Assembly: GCA_039197885.1 (NCBI GenBank)
Contig: JBCCTY010000185.1
Location: forward strand, 1-8,072
Length of the DNA: 8,072 nucleotides
Origin: JBCBSZ01 sp039197885
GTDB taxonomy: Bacteria > Actinomycetota > Acidimicrobiia > Acidimicrobiales > Poriferisodalaceae
Direction: 5' to 3'
A program made the translations under genes and the position numbers. Of the stretch, positions 1-6,735 are shown one piece after another. The notes under the pieces were generated by a model, which saw nothing but the letters and a program-made list of their open reading frames with translations, was not told the origin of the DNA and did no database searches. Position 1 is the first letter of the stretch, and the number at the start of each line of letters is the position of its first letter.

Positions 1-317
1 ACCTGGCCGTCGAGATCGAGCTCGACCTCACCGGTGGTGTCTGGGGTTCGGTCGCCGCGGGTGGCTCGCTGGCCGGCGAGGGGCTCGACGGCCCTGACAT
101 GGACCTCGCCGAACGACTCGCCGGCCCGGCACAGACGCTCATGCGGACCGCCGCACACGTCGAGGAGGTCGAGCGGGTGATCGGCGTCGTCGCCCCCGAT
201 GTCAGCTCACCCGATCTCGCCGCCCGGCTCCACCACCGGATGCGAGCCCTGACCGGGCACTGGAACTCGACCCGCCACGGGGAGGACATGATCCTGACCT
301 GGCCGCCGGAGGGGTGA
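1..317 (+). CDS. Hypothetical protein, C-terminal part (5' end outside window)
   Basis: The frame is open from the first bases of the window (codons in phase with position 3) to a TGA at 315-317, so about 104 C-terminal residues are visible. An internal ATG at 99 exists, but the frame upstream of it is open and reads like normal protein (alternating acidic/hydrophobic residues, then a Gly/Ser-rich turn), so I treat the gene as entering from the left. The visible part holds a beta-like segment (LAVEIELDLTGG), a helical region rich in Ala, Glu and Val (around HVEEVERVIGVV), a second helix with His-His-Arg, and an end with Trp-Pro-Pro. There is no signal peptide, membrane segment or catalytic motif in this part. 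I do not recognise the family and assign no function. Its stop lies one base from the end of the opposing stress-protein gene. That this is a gene is fairly sure; its role is unknown. Confidence 0.6.
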   Translation, partial: LAVEIELDLTGGVWGSVAAGGSLAGEGLDGPDMDLAERLAGPAQTLMRTAAHVEEVERVIGVVAPDVSSPDLAARLHHRMRALTGHWNSTRHGEDMILTWPPEG

Positions 318-318
318 G

Positions 319-1161
319 CTACGGCGACCGGGCGTCCACCATGATCACCGGGATCGGCGAGCGCTGGAGCGCAGCGAGCGCCACGCCACCGGTGCGCAGG
401 CCCTCGAACCCTCCGACGCCCCGTCGTCCGAGCAGGAGCACGTCGGCGCCCCGCGACCGCACCGCACCGAGGAGCGCGTCCATCGGCCGTCGGTCGTCGA
501 CGACCACGAGATCGACGCGCACGCCGGCGTCGACGAGCGGTCGGCTCCACCCGACGAGCTCCTCCGCCGCTTCGCGACGCCACGCGGCGGCGTCGGCCCC
601 CGGGATCCCCTCACCCTCGGGCTCACGGACCCGGACCACCACGACATCGGCGTCGAGCGCCGGGGCGACGAGGGCGCACCAGGCGACGGCCGCCAACGAC
701 TCGGCCGAGCCGTCCACCCCGAGCACGACCCGGGTGACCGGCCCCTGGCGCTCGGACGGCACGACGGCGAGGGAGCCGGTCGAGTGGTGCGCCATGTGCT
801 CCGCGACCCGGCCGAGGCGATGGTCCTCCGGATCGGCGCCCTCCCCCGACCGACCCAGCACGACCAGGTCGGCCGACTCCCGGCGTGCGACCCGGTCGAT
901 GACCTGACGGGGGTCCCCGACCTCGACGACCAGGCGGGCACGGGCGCCCCGCTCGGTCGCGTGATCGACGAAGCGCTCCTCCAGGTCCGCGGCTCTCAGC
1001 GCGAGCAGCCGGGCGAGCTCGTCGGCGTCGACGTCGGGGGGTCGCTGGAAGGCGTGGGCCTCCACCACCTCGGCGTCGACCACGGCGGCGAGCCGGGCAC
1101 CCCAGGCCGTCACGGTCCGTGTCGCGAAGGAGCGGTCGATCCCGATCACGACGGTGCGCAT
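319..1161 (-). CDS. Universal stress protein, tandem UspA domains
   Basis: This 280-residue cytoplasmic protein has two UspA folds in tandem, the usual length for actinobacterial double-domain stress proteins. Domain 1 (about 1-137) opens with VVIGIDRS (Asp9) and ends STGSLAVVP. Domain 2 (about 141-280) opens with RVVLGVDGSAES (Asp150) and ends SPIPVIMVD. The nucleotide-binding loop of the family, G-x2-G-x9-G-S/T, is recognisable but altered in both halves: G103-x2-G106-x10-G117 followed by Arg118, and G245-x2-G248-x9-G258 followed by Gly259. ATP binding may therefore be weakened or changed (inference). The family helps cells survive starvation, hypoxia or oxidative stress, usually by ATP-dependent signalling; nothing here shows the specific stress. 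The ATG at 1161 is chosen because the UspA fold begins right there and a perfect AGGAGG lies 5 bases upstream. The frame stays open further upstream, but only as antisense of the hydrolase. The gene is divergent from that hydrolase. Confidence 0.93.
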   Translation of the reverse strand: MRTVVIGIDRSFATRTVTAWGARLAAVVDAEVVEAHAFQRPPDVDADELARLLALRAADLEERFVDHATERGARARLVVEVGDPRQVIDRVARRESADLVVLGRSGEGADPEDHRLGRVAEHMAHHSTGSLAVVPSERQGPVTRVVLGVDGSAESLAAVAWCALVAPALDADVVVVRVREPEGEGIPGADAAAWRREAAEELVGWSRPLVDAGVRVDLVVVDDRRPMDALLGAVRSRGADVLLLGRRGVGGFEGLRTGGVALAALQRSPIPVIMVDARSP

Positions 1162-1248
1162 CGCATCCTCCTCTCCGTCCCAGTCTCCACGGCCGAAGCG
1201 TCGGGCGACAGGGGCCTTCGTCGGTTTCGTGCGTGCGAAGATGCCGCC
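1162..1248. promoter_or_regulatory. Divergent intergenic region between stress protein and hydrolase
   Basis: These 87 bases must carry promoters for both divergent genes. On the plus strand, GAAGAT (1237-1242) preceded by TGC resembles an extended -10 box and lies 6 bases before the hydrolase ATG, the spacing expected for a leaderless start; its first base departs from TANNNT. On the minus strand only the Shine-Dalgarno site is clear, with no convincing -10 box. No strong inverted repeat is seen. Confidence 0.35.
1167..1172 (-). promoter_or_regulatory. Shine-Dalgarno site of the universal stress protein
   Basis: The minus strand reads AGGAGG here, followed by 5 bases and then the ATG at 1161. 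This is a consensus ribosome binding site. It decides the start of the stress-protein gene, whose open frame otherwise runs on for hundreds of codons upstream. Confidence 0.85.
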
Positions 1249-1998
1249 ATGACCAAGGTGTTCGTGCACGGCAACCCCGAGGTCCCCGAGCTCTGGGGAC
1301 CGCTCCTCGGGGCGCTGGGCGACCGGGGGGTCCACGACTGCGTGACCGTGGCGCCACCGGGCTTCGGTGCACCGGTGCCCGACGGGTTCGACGCCACCCC
1401 CGCCGGCTACGTCGACTGGCTGGCCGACGAGGTCGCCGGCATCGAAACGCCCGTCGACCTGGTCGGTCACGACTGGGGTGCCGGCCACGTCTTCGGGCTC
1501 GCCGGTACCCGACCCGACCTCGTCCGTTCGTGGGCGGCAGACTGCGCCGGTCTCCTCCATCCGTCCTACGAGTGGCACGACGCCGCGAAGGTCTGGCGGA
1601 CACCGGGTGAGGGCGAGGAGGCCATCGCATCGCTCACCGGCCTCCCCACCGACGACCTCGCCGCCGCCTACGCGGCCCTCGGGATGCCCGAGGACATCGC
1701 CCGTGCCATGGCCGAGGCGGCGGGCGACGAGATGGCCGCCTGCATCCTGACGCTCTACCGAGCTGCGGACCGCGACGTGCTCGATGCCGTCGCCGCCCGC
1801 CTCGCCGCGTCCGACCGCCCGGGGCTGTTGCTCTCCGCCGAGGCCGATCCCTACGTCGCCGCCGCGCTCGCCGAGGATGTCGCGGCACACGTCGGCGCCA
1901 CCGTCGCCCCACTGCCGGAACGTGGCCACTGGTGGATGGTCGAGGACCCCGGCCCGGGCGCCGACAGCCTTGCGGCGTTCTGGGCCTCGCTCGACTGA
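1249..1998 (+). CDS. Alpha/beta hydrolase with Asp nucleophile (haloalkane dehalogenase / epoxide hydrolase-like)
   Basis: This 249-residue cytoplasmic enzyme belongs to the alpha/beta hydrolase fold. An oxyanion-side motif HGNP (7-10) is followed by the nucleophile elbow GHDWG (73-77), where Asp75 sits in the nucleophile place. A likely catalytic acid is Asp200 (in SAEADP) and the catalytic base is His227 (in ERGHWW). An Asp nucleophile in GHDWG is known from haloalkane dehalogenases and epoxide hydrolases, not from Ser esterases. Asn9 and Trp76 match the places of the halide-holding Asn/Trp pair of LinB-type dehalogenases, but GHDWG with HGxP also occurs in epoxide hydrolases. The protein is shorter than either family (usually around 300), with a reduced cap between about 100 and 185. 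Similar short actinobacterial proteins are usually left as generic hydrolases. The substrate is unknown. The ATG at 1249 directly precedes the first beta strand; no good Shine-Dalgarno site is seen, so a leaderless or weakly led transcript is possible. Confidence 0.88.
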   Translation: MTKVFVHGNPEVPELWGPLLGALGDRGVHDCVTVAPPGFGAPVPDGFDATPAGYVDWLADEVAGIETPVDLVGHDWGAGHVFGLAGTRPDLVRSWAADCAGLLHPSYEWHDAAKVWRTPGEGEEAIASLTGLPTDDLAAAYAALGMPEDIARAMAEAAGDEMAACILTLYRAADRDVLDAVAARLAASDRPGLLLSAEADPYVAAALAEDVAAHVGATVAPLPERGHWWMVEDPGPGADSLAAFWASLD

Positions 1999-2026
1999 GC
2001 TCCCGGCCCTCGCCGACGGGCCTTGG
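1999..2026. terminator. Possible short hairpin between convergent genes
   Basis: The 28 bases between the convergent hydrolase and MFS genes contain a 5-bp inverted repeat, GGCCC (2005-2009) and GGGCC (2018-2022), with an 8-base loop. There is no T-tract on either strand. It could act as a weak bidirectional terminator, but such short GC repeats are expected by chance at this base composition. Confidence 0.2.
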
Positions 2027-3268
2027 TCAGCGCGGCCCGCTGGCCGTCGACTCCCGGGCGATGTTGCCCAGCGACGACCAGATGAGCACGAGCGTGACCG
2101 CCGACCCGACGAAGGCGAACCAGTACGGGGTGGTGATGTCACCCCGTGAGGCGAGCAGGCCTCCGAGGCCGGCCCCGACGACGAGCCCGCCCTTGAGGCC
2201 CACCCCGTACACCGCCGCGATCCGGCCCTGCAGGTGCTCGGGGACCGCGGCCTGGCGGATCGTGTTGGACGTGGTCCCCCACATCGACGCGTGGACGCCG
2301 AAGCAGAACAGCACGACCATCGCCGGCCAGGCCGTGGTGACCGTGGCGAGCACGAGATGGGTCGAGACCTCGACCGTCAGGCCGATCCGCATGATGGCGG
2401 CCATCCCGATCCTCGCCTCGACCCGGTGGTAGGCGAGCGTGCCGAGGATGCCGCCGACGGCGGTGATCGACGTGAGCAGCCCGAACCCGATCTCACCGAG
2501 GCCGAGGCGATCGGTGGCCAGCACCACGAGCACGGAGTAGGCCGCACCGAACGTGAGGTTGAACACGGTGATGGTGATGGCCAGCGTCCGGATCGCCGCG
2601 TGGCCCCGCAGCCACCGGAGGCCATCGCCGATGTCGGCCCGGACGGTGCCCGCCCGCTCCGACGGCGCAGCGACCGGGCCCAGGCGGAGCCGACCGGTGA
2701 GCACGACGCCGAGGGCGAGGACGACGGCCTGTCCGACGAACGGCACGCTCGCCCCCAGGACGAACAGCGCGGCGCCGACGGAGGGGCCGACGAGCTGATC
2801 GAGCCCGATGAACCCGAACATCAGGCGCGTGTTGCCCGTCGCGAGGTCGCCCGGCGCCACGATCATCGGGAGCAGGGTCAGCGAGGTCGTGTCGGCGAGC
2901 GTCTCCGCCACGCCGAGCAGGAACAGCGCAGCGAGGACCAACCCGATCGTCGCGGCGTCGGTGAAGACGGCGACCGCCAGCGCCATGATCACGCCGACCC
3001 GGGCGAGGTTGGCGGCGATCAGGACGCGCCGACGATCGAGTCGGTCCACCACGACACCGGCGTGGAGGCCCAGGAGCAGACCGGGCAGTCGCTGGAGCAT
3101 CCAAGACAGCCCGACCAGCAGAGGATCCTCGGTCAACGACTCGACGAGGAGCGGGCCGGCGGCGATGCCGATCCCGTCGCCGAGGTTGGTGGCCCAGGAC
3201 GACCCGACCAGCCACCGGAAGTCGGACCCGAGTCGCCTGGGCAGCACCGAGTCCACCAGTCGACGCAC
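2027..3268 (-). CDS. MFS transporter (MFS_3 / exporter-like)
   Basis: This 413-residue inner-membrane protein has the length and the pattern of about 12 hydrophobic helices typical of the major facilitator superfamily. The loop between helices 2 and 3 carries a degenerate motif A, GVVVDRLDRRRVL (71-83), the form common in MFS_3-type exporters related to enterobactin and macrolide exporters. A second signature, VPEHLQGRIAAVYG (342-355), lies in the C-terminal half where these families have P-x-x-x-x-GR. A longer hydrophilic loop (about 193-228) separates the two six-helix halves. The family uses the proton gradient to move small molecules, usually outwards; the substrate cannot be told. The GTG at 3266-3268 fits the usual short N-terminus (GSDFRWLVGSSWATNLGD is the start of helix 1) and has a -10 box 8 bases upstream. 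The gene is divergent from another MFS gene of the same general type. Confidence 0.9.
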   Translation of the reverse strand: MRRLVDSVLPRRLGSDFRWLVGSSWATNLGDGIGIAAGPLLVESLTEDPLLVGLSWMLQRLPGLLLGLHAGVVVDRLDRRRVLIAANLARVGVIMALAVAVFTDAATIGLVLAALFLLGVAETLADTTSLTLLPMIVAPGDLATGNTRLMFGFIGLDQLVGPSVGAALFVLGASVPFVGQAVVLALGVVLTGRLRLGPVAAPSERAGTVRADIGDGLRWLRGHAAIRTLAITITVFNLTFGAAYSVLVVLATDRLGLGEIGFGLLTSITAVGGILGTLAYHRVEARIGMAAIMRIGLTVEVSTHLVLATVTTAWPAMVVLFCFGVHASMWGTTSNTIRQAAVPEHLQGRIAAVYGVGLKGGLVVGAGLGGLLASRGDITTPYWFAFVGSAVTLVLIWSSLGNIARESTASGPR

Positions 3269-3276
3269 GGGCGCGC

Positions 3277-3282
3277 ACCGTA
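3277..3282 (-). promoter_or_regulatory. Candidate leaderless -10 box for the minus-strand MFS gene
   Basis: The minus strand reads TACGGT here, a TANNNT -10 box of the actinobacterial type, followed by 8 bases and then the GTG start. Transcription would begin at or very near the start codon, giving a leaderless message. No Shine-Dalgarno site is present, which fits. No clear -35 box is seen. Confidence 0.5.
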
Positions 3283-3283
3283 G

Positions 3284-3304
3284 CGTCGGTGACGCCGGCC
3301 GACG
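3284..3304. repeat. Inverted repeat in the divergent MFS promoter region
   Basis: CGTCGG (3284-3289) and CCGACG (3299-3304) form a 6-bp inverted repeat with a 9-base spacer. It lies just upstream of the minus-strand -10 box, where a repressor operator could sit. Chance is a realistic alternative in DNA this rich in G and C. Confidence 0.25.
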
Positions 3305-3381
3305 GGGGCCGATGTGTCTCTCGCGGCGAACCTCGGCATCCTGGGCGGAGTGATCGATCCCCGCCCAACCGTCCGTCGCGT

Positions 3382-4620
3382 GTGACCGACGTCGACGACC
3401 CGGCCGGGGCGACCGGCTCGGCCCGCCAGGCCCTCGCCCACCGTGACTTCCGCATCGTCTTCGTCGGCTCGTTCGTGTCGAACATCGGCCGGTGGATGCA
3501 GAACGTCGTGCTCACGGCGTTCGCCTGGGAGTTGACCGAACGACCGTCGTTCGTCAGCCTCGTGGTGTTCGCCCAGCTCGGGCCGATGCTCCTCCTGTCG
3601 ATCGTCGGCGGGACGCTCGCCGACTCGCTCGACCGTCGCAAGCTCCTGCTCGCCACGCAGGTCTGGCAGGCCGCATGGACCTTCGTGCTCGCCGCCGCCG
3701 TGACGGGCGGTGACGTCGAGGAGTGGCTCCTCGTCCTGCTCGTGTTCGTCATCGGGTTGGGTCAGGCGATCTTCGCCCCCACCTGGTCGGCGGTCCTGCC
3801 GACCCTCGCCGGCCGCGAGAACCTCGAGGCGTCGATCAGCCTCAACTCGACGCAGATGAACGCGAGCCGGGTCGTCGGACCGGCGCTCGGTGGCGTGCTG
3901 TGGGTCGCCTTCGGCGCGTCGGCGGTGTTCGTCGTCAACGGGCTGTCGTACGTGTTCGTGATCGGCGCGCTGCTCGTGGCCCGGTTCCCCGACGTGCCCA
4001 GAGCGGCGGCCGGCGCGGGGTGGTCGCGCCTCACCGCCGGCTTCCGACTCGTCGGCGAGCGCCCGCTGATCCGCAACTCGTTGCTGCTGATGTCGCTCTT
4101 CGCGCTGTTCTGCCTGCCGTTCATCGGGCAGATGCCGACGCTCGCCGAGCTGAACCTGGGCATCGATGCGAAGAGCACGGGCTACGGCGTGCTCTACGCG
4201 ACGTTCGGATCGGGTGCCGTCGGCGGTGCGCTGCTGGTCGGCACCGTGCTGCGCCCCGTCCCGAAGCCGCTCGTCGTCCGCGGCACGCTCACCGCCTTCG
4301 CCGTCCTGCTCGGCGTGCTCGCCGCGTTGCGGTCGCCCCTGCCGGCCTACCCGGTGATGTTCCTCGTCGGACTCGTCTACTTCGCCACCACCACGGCGTT
4401 GCTGACCCACGTCCAGACCCACATCGAGGACGAGGTCAGGGGCCGTGTCATGGCCCTCTGGACCATGAGCTTCGGGGGCATGGTGCCCATCTCCAACCTG
4501 CTGGCCGGGCCCCTCATCGAGCGAACCTCCGTGACGGCCGTGGTGGCCCTCGGTGCGGTGGTCGCGCTCGCCCTCGGGTGGACGATCGCGCTGGAACCCG
4601 CGCCAGCGACCTCCGACTAG
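3382..4620 (+). CDS. MFS transporter (MFS_3 / exporter-like), second copy
   Basis: From the GTG at 3382 this is a 412-residue membrane protein with about 12 hydrophobic helices. Helix 1 starts after HRDFRIVFVGSFVSNIG. Motif A is seen as GGTLADSLDRRKLLL (76-90), helix 5 has RVVGPALGG (163-171), and the C-terminal half carries DEVRGRVMALW (350-360), a typical MFS_3 signature. The family comprises proton-driven exporters of drugs, siderophores and other small molecules; the substrate is unknown here. An in-frame GTG at 3289 would add 31 residues rich in Arg, Pro and Ser that look like translated intergenic DNA, so I prefer 3382, although no good Shine-Dalgarno site precedes it. It shares DFR, motif A with LDRR, and the GR signature with its divergent neighbour, so the two may be distant paralogs. 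The TAG stop lies 39 bases before ppk1; read-through into ppk1 is possible. Confidence 0.88.
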   Translation: MTDVDDPAGATGSARQALAHRDFRIVFVGSFVSNIGRWMQNVVLTAFAWELTERPSFVSLVVFAQLGPMLLLSIVGGTLADSLDRRKLLLATQVWQAAWTFVLAAAVTGGDVEEWLLVLLVFVIGLGQAIFAPTWSAVLPTLAGRENLEASISLNSTQMNASRVVGPALGGVLWVAFGASAVFVVNGLSYVFVIGALLVARFPDVPRAAAGAGWSRLTAGFRLVGERPLIRNSLLLMSLFALFCLPFIGQMPTLAELNLGIDAKSTGYGVLYATFGSGAVGGALLVGTVLRPVPKPLVVRGTLTAFAVLLGVLAALRSPLPAYPVMFLVGLVYFATTTALLTHVQTHIEDEVRGRVMALWTMSFGGMVPISNLLAGPLIERTSVTAVVALGAVVALALGWTIALEPAPATSD

Positions 4621-4623
4621 GGT
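4618..4623 (+). promoter_or_regulatory. Candidate -10 box for ppk1
   Basis: TAGGGT fits the TANNNT consensus and overlaps the stop codon of the preceding MFS gene. A start about 7 bases downstream would give a leader of roughly 30 bases carrying the ppk1 ribosome binding site. No convincing -35 box is visible, so this is a weak call. Confidence 0.3.
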
Positions 4624-4639
4624 CGGTCGCAACCCGACC
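4621..4639 (+). repeat. Short hairpin in the ppk1 leader
   Basis: GGTCGG (4621-4626) and CCGACC (4634-4639) form a perfect 6-bp stem with a 7-base loop directly after the MFS stop codon and just ahead of the ppk1 ribosome binding site. No T-tract follows. It could be a weak attenuator, an operator, or chance. Confidence 0.35.
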
Positions 4640-4642
4640 AGA

Positions 4643-4648
4643 GGGAGG
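4643..4648 (+). promoter_or_regulatory. Shine-Dalgarno site of ppk1
   Basis: GGGAGG lies 11 bases before the ATG at 4660. The spacing is slightly long, but no better start codon is nearer, and the protein begins as PPK1 N-termini do (a few residues, then RYLNRELSWLDF). Confidence 0.65.
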
Positions 4649-4659
4649 ACCGTCCGGCG

Positions 4660-6735
4660 ATGTCGTTCATCGAGCACGACGAGGGTCGCTACCTCAACCG
4701 GGAGCTGTCCTGGCTCGACTTCGACGACCGGGTGCTGGCGCTCGCCGAGTCGGCCGACACGCCGTTGCTCGACCGGGTGAAGTTCCTGGCGATCGCCCAC
4801 TCGAACCTCGACGAGTTCTTCCAGGTCCGGGTCGCCGGCGTGCGTGAGCAGGTCGCGGCCGGAGTGACGACCACGTCGGTCGACGGACGCAGCCCGACCG
4901 AGCAACTCGCCGAGATCCGCGACCGGGTGACGCGCCTGGTGGGCGACTCCGACCGGCTGTTCCACGACGCGCTGGTGCCCGAGCTCTCCGGCCAGGGCAT
5001 CGTCTACACCGGCTACGAGCTCCTCGACGAGGACGACCGCAAGTGGGTCGACCGCCAGTTCCACGAGCGGCTGTTCCCGGTGCTCACCCCGTTGGCCGTC
5101 GATCCGGCCCACCCCTTCCCCTACATCTCGAACCTGTCGTTGAACCTCGCGGTCCAGGTGCGGGCGCCCCGCGACCTGAACACGCGGTTCGCCAGGGTGA
5201 AGATCCCACCGATCCTCAGCCGGTTCGTCGTGATGCCCGACGGTCAGCGCTTCGTCCCGGTCGAGCAGGTCATCGCTGCCCACCTGTCGCAGTTGTTCCC
5301 CGGCATGCAGATCGTGGCCCACCACACGTTCCGCGTGACCCGGAACAGCGACCTCGACATCGGCACCCTCGGCGACGACGCCGACGACCTCCTCCGCGAG
5401 ATCGAGGACCGCCTCACCCGCCAGCGCTTCGGTCGGGTGGTGCGCCTCGAGGTCGAGGACAGCATCGACGCCGCCAGCCTGAACCTCCTGGCCCGCGAGC
5501 TCGAGGTGGACGACGTCGACATCTACCGCTCGTCGGGTCCCCTCGGCATGGACGGCCTCTTCGGCGTGGCCGAGCTCGACCGACCCGAGCTGAAGTGGGA
5601 GCTCTTCCCCGGCGCCACCCAACCCCAGCTCGCGAAGAGCCCGTCGGTCTTCAAGCTCCTCGCCGAGCGCGACGTGCTGCTCCACCATCCCTACGACGCC
5701 TTCCACACCTCGGTCGCGGAGTTCATCTGGCAGGCGGCGAAGGACCCGCAGGTCCTCGCGATCAAGCAGACGATCTACCGGACGGCCACGGACTCGTCGA
5801 TCGTCCACGCGCTCATCCACGCCGCCGAGGAGGGCAAGCAGGTCGTGGCGCTGGTCGAGCTGAAGGCCCGCTTCGACGAGGAGGCCAACATCGAGTGGGC
5901 CCGACACCTCGAAGAGGCAGGCGTCCACGTGATGTACGGCGTCACGGGCCTCAAGACCCACACGAAGACGACGCTGGTGGTGCGCGACGAGGGTCAGCAC
6001 ATCCGTCGGTACTCCCACGTCGGCACCGGCAACTACCACGAGAAGACGGCCCGGCTCTACGAGGACGTCGGCCTACTCACGTCGAACCCCGAGATCGGCG
6101 CCGACCTCAGCGACCTCTTCAACTACCTCACCGGCTACTCCCACCAGCGCGACTATCGCCAGCTCCTCGTCGCCCCGCTCCAGATGCGCGACCGCATCAT
6201 CGACCTCATCCGCCAGGAGGCGGGGCAGCTCGATGGGCGGATCGTGATGAAGCTGAACTCGCTGGTCGACCCCGGCATCATCGACGCGCTGTACGAGGCG
6301 TCGATGGCCGGCACCCGCATCGACCTCATCGTCCGTGGCATCTGCTGCCTCCGCCCGGGCGTCCCCGACCTGTCCGAGAACATCACGGTGCGCTCCGTCG
6401 TCGGCCGCTACCTGGAGCACTCGCGGATCCTGCGCTTCGGCACCAAGCCCCGCGGGCGCCGCTACTTCATCGGCTCGGCCGACATGATGCCCCGCAACCT
6501 CGACCGCCGGGTCGAGGCGATCGCTCCCGTGCTCGACCCCCAGCACAAGGACCGGCTCGAGGAGATCCTCGACATCCTCCGTGAGGACGACGTGCTGGCC
6601 TGGGAGCTGAGCTCCGACGGAACGTGGTGGAAGGTGCCCACCGAGAAGGGCCTCGACTCCCACCTCCGGATCGCCGAGCTCACCGTCGAGCTCAACGACG
6701 CCCAGCGCGCCGCGCTCGACGACGTCGACGCGTGA
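4660..6735 (+). CDS. ppk1: Polyphosphate kinase 1
   Basis: This 691-residue enzyme has the full length of PPK1 (E. coli 688), which reversibly moves the terminal phosphate of ATP onto inorganic polyphosphate. Domains in order: N-terminal domain with YLNRELSWLDF (11-21) and SNLDEFFQVRVAG (48-60); the head domain with HPFPYISNLSLNL; then two phospholipase D-like C-terminal domains. The autophosphorylated histidine is His434 in GLKTHTK (430-436), and the second conserved histidine is His453 in SHVGTGNYHEKTARLY. The magnesium-binding arginines appear as Arg374 (IKQTIYRT) and Arg404 (ELKARFDEEANIEWA). All four sit one position below the E. coli numbering (H435, H454, R375, R405). SADMMPRNLDRRVE near residue 605-620 closes the active site. 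No key residue is missing. The stop overlaps the Nudix start by four bases. The N-terminus carries no membrane segment or signal peptide. Polyphosphate commonly supports stress survival and phosphate storage in this group. Confidence 0.98.
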   Translation: MSFIEHDEGRYLNRELSWLDFDDRVLALAESADTPLLDRVKFLAIAHSNLDEFFQVRVAGVREQVAAGVTTTSVDGRSPTEQLAEIRDRVTRLVGDSDRLFHDALVPELSGQGIVYTGYELLDEDDRKWVDRQFHERLFPVLTPLAVDPAHPFPYISNLSLNLAVQVRAPRDLNTRFARVKIPPILSRFVVMPDGQRFVPVEQVIAAHLSQLFPGMQIVAHHTFRVTRNSDLDIGTLGDDADDLLREIEDRLTRQRFGRVVRLEVEDSIDAASLNLLARELEVDDVDIYRSSGPLGMDGLFGVAELDRPELKWELFPGATQPQLAKSPSVFKLLAERDVLLHHPYDAFHTSVAEFIWQAAKDPQVLAIKQTIYRTATDSSIVHALIHAAEEGKQVVALVELKARFDEEANIEWARHLEEAGVHVMYGVTGLKTHTKTTLVVRDEGQHIRRYSHVGTGNYHEKTARLYEDVGLLTSNPEIGADLSDLFNYLTGYSHQRDYRQLLVAPLQMRDRIIDLIRQEAGQLDGRIVMKLNSLVDPGIIDALYEASMAGTRIDLIVRGICCLRPGVPDLSENITVRSVVGRYLEHSRILRFGTKPRGRRYFIGSADMMPRNLDRRVEAIAPVLDPQHKDRLEEILDILREDDVLAWELSSDGTWWKVPTEKGLDSHLRIAELTVELNDAQRAALDDVDA
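6732..6735 (+). promoter_or_regulatory. GTGA stop/start overlap, ppk1 to Nudix
   Basis: The GTG start of the Nudix gene and the TGA stop of ppk1 share bases in GTGA. This arrangement normally means re-initiation by the same ribosomes, so the two proteins should be made together. Confidence 0.85.

Noticed and set aside
784..1248. Upstream extension of the hydrolase frame
   Set aside because: It is antisense to the stress-protein gene; the fold begins directly at the ATG at 1249, with HGNP at residues 7-10.
1162..2142. Upstream extension of the stress-protein frame on the minus strand
   Set aside because: The extension is antisense to the hydrolase, lacks UspA features, and the AGGAGG site at 1167-1172 with the ATG at 1161 fixes the start.
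2234..3283. A long plus-strand frame opposite the minus-strand MFS gene
   Set aside because: The product is rich in Arg, Asp, Gln, His and Glu with no hydrophobic core, while the opposite strand encodes a clear 12-helix transporter.
3289..3381. Use of the GTG at 3289 as start of the plus-strand MFS gene
   Set aside because: The extra 31 residues are Arg/Pro/Ser-rich and unlike the N-terminus of the family. The GTG at 3382 gives the normal short cytoplasmic lead before helix 1.
3133..6039. A 968-codon open frame on the minus strand, antisense to the second MFS gene and ppk1
   Set aside because: Its translation is a low-complexity run of Arg, His, Asp, Glu and Gly, typical of the reverse complement of high-GC codons. 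It covers two well-identified genes on the plus strand.
5043..6584. A 513-codon plus-strand frame inside ppk1
   Set aside because: It is an Arg/Pro-rich out-of-frame shadow of ppk1, whose catalytic motifs are all intact in the main frame.
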